From positions 1 to 56,122 of the forward strand of contig DASWHR010000065.1 of the NCBI GenBank assembly GCA_036398095.1: DNA of 56,122 nucleotides. The letters are read 5' to 3'. A model generated the notes under the pieces. It had not been told where the DNA came from and ran no database searches. It saw only the letters and a program-made list of their open reading frames with translations. The position numbers were made by a program, and so were the translations under genes. Below, in pieces: positions 55,749 to 56,122 of this stretch (positions are counted from its first letter, which is position 1; every line of letters begins with the position of its first letter). This DNA comes from DASWHR01 sp036398095. GTDB taxonomy: Bacteria > Actinomycetota > AC-67.

Positions 55749-56122
55749 ATGCGCGAGGCAGTCATCGTCGAAGCGGTTCGGACTCCGCTGGGGCGACGCA
55801 ACGGCAAACTGAAGGACTGGCATCCGGTCGATCTGCTGGGCACCGTCTACAAGGAGCTGGTCGAGCGGACCGGCATCGACCCGGCTCTGGTGGACGACGT
55901 GATCGCGGGCTGCGTTTCGCAGGTCGGCGAGCAGGCGCTCAACGTCGCGCGCAACGGCTGGCTGGCCGGCGGCCTTCCCGACACGGTTCCCGGAACGACC
56001 GTTGACCGGCAGTGCGGATCCTCGCAACAGGCTGCGCACTTCGCGGCGCAGGCCGTGATGTCGGGCGCGTGCGACCTCGTCGTGGCGGGCGGCGTCGAAA
56101 ACATGTCGCGCGTCCCGATGGG
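55749..56122 (+). CDS. Thiolase / acetyl-CoA C-acyltransferase (3' truncated)
   Basis: The first 124 residues are inside the window. They begin EAVIVEAVRTPLGRRNGKL, the standard thiolase N-terminus, and include the acylated catalytic cysteine C89 in DRQCGSSQQAAHFAAQAV. The chain runs off the end at base 56122. It should condense or cleave acyl-CoAs; whether it is biosynthetic or degradative cannot be told. A purine-rich AGGAGAGG precedes the ATG. Confidence 0.93.
   Translation, partial: MREAVIVEAVRTPLGRRNGKLKDWHPVDLLGTVYKELVERTGIDPALVDDVIAGCVSQVGEQALNVARNGWLAGGLPDTVPGTTVDRQCGSSQQAAHFAAQAVMSGACDLVVAGGVENMSRVPM

Noticed and set aside
1..56122. tRNA, rRNA, insertion sequences, prophage or integron features
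   Set aside because: No cloverleaf-like or rRNA sequence, transposase, integrase or terminal repeats were seen; gene order and composition are uniform.

Overview
This is a GC-rich chromosomal segment with short gaps, many stop/start overlaps and no gene-free stretch longer than about 205 bases. I see no tRNA, rRNA, CRISPR array, insertion sequence or phage gene. The gene set suggests an uncultured, facultatively aerobic actinobacterium: an ergothioneine operon egtA-B-C-D, a SigB/SigF-type sigma factor with its partner-switching proteins, a DevR/DevS (DosR/DosS)-like pair, a CtpE-like P-type ATPase, AidB, tandem fatty-acyl desaturases, and at least one apparently leaderless promoter. Another GC-rich lineage with the same toolkit, such as a deep Chloroflexota branch, cannot be excluded from sequence alone.

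Layout. 1-9.5 kb: the end of a DUF234 ATPase; an Fe-S Rrf2 regulator divergent from a copper nitrite reductase with an extra cupredoxin domain, followed by a polytopic membrane protein and a flavodoxin-like protein; a nucleotidyltransferase; a P-type ATPase; and prfC. 9.5-17.8 kb: two secreted alpha/beta hydrolases divergent from a PucR-type regulator across a perfect inverted-repeat operator, then an anti-sigma-type ATPase, a histidine kinase, a STAS protein and a secreted subtilase. 17.8-25.9 kb: a TM0106-type nuclease, a RelE-like toxin-antitoxin pair, a desaturase, a GNAT/ADP-forming acyl-CoA synthetase fusion with a membrane-anchored partner, and archease.

25.4-42.2 kb is the most interesting block. 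Three universal stress proteins, OsmC, an SDR, a second desaturase, a hemerythrin-like protein, two CBS proteins (one with BON), a DsrE-TusA-SQR-like sulfur module, a degenerate receiver and a three-cupredoxin-domain multicopper oxidase lead up to the DevS/DevR-like pair. Copies of a 15-bp palindromic box (GGGNCNNNNGGCCCT, often followed by GCC) lie about 35-78 bp before start codons. In three divergent gaps one box faces each gene. I read this as a DosR-type hypoxia/redox dormancy regulon lying next to its own regulator.

42.2-56.1 kb: aidB, then a sigma-factor locus (sigma factor, anti-sigma, STAS, second RsbW-like protein). Six promoters of the form GTTT-N16-GGGWAS drive the anti-sigma/sigma operon, the divergent STAS gene, and four general-stress-type genes here. 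The ergothioneine operon, a PPC/DUF296 protein, a DUF4383 membrane protein, a KGG-repeat protein, a secreted TIM-barrel-like protein, a compact cyclase / orphan DHp / carbonic anhydrase run, a cupredoxin lipoprotein and the start of a thiolase complete the window. Together the genes describe a cell prepared for oxygen limitation, nitrogen-oxide and sulfur redox chemistry, and stationary-phase stress.
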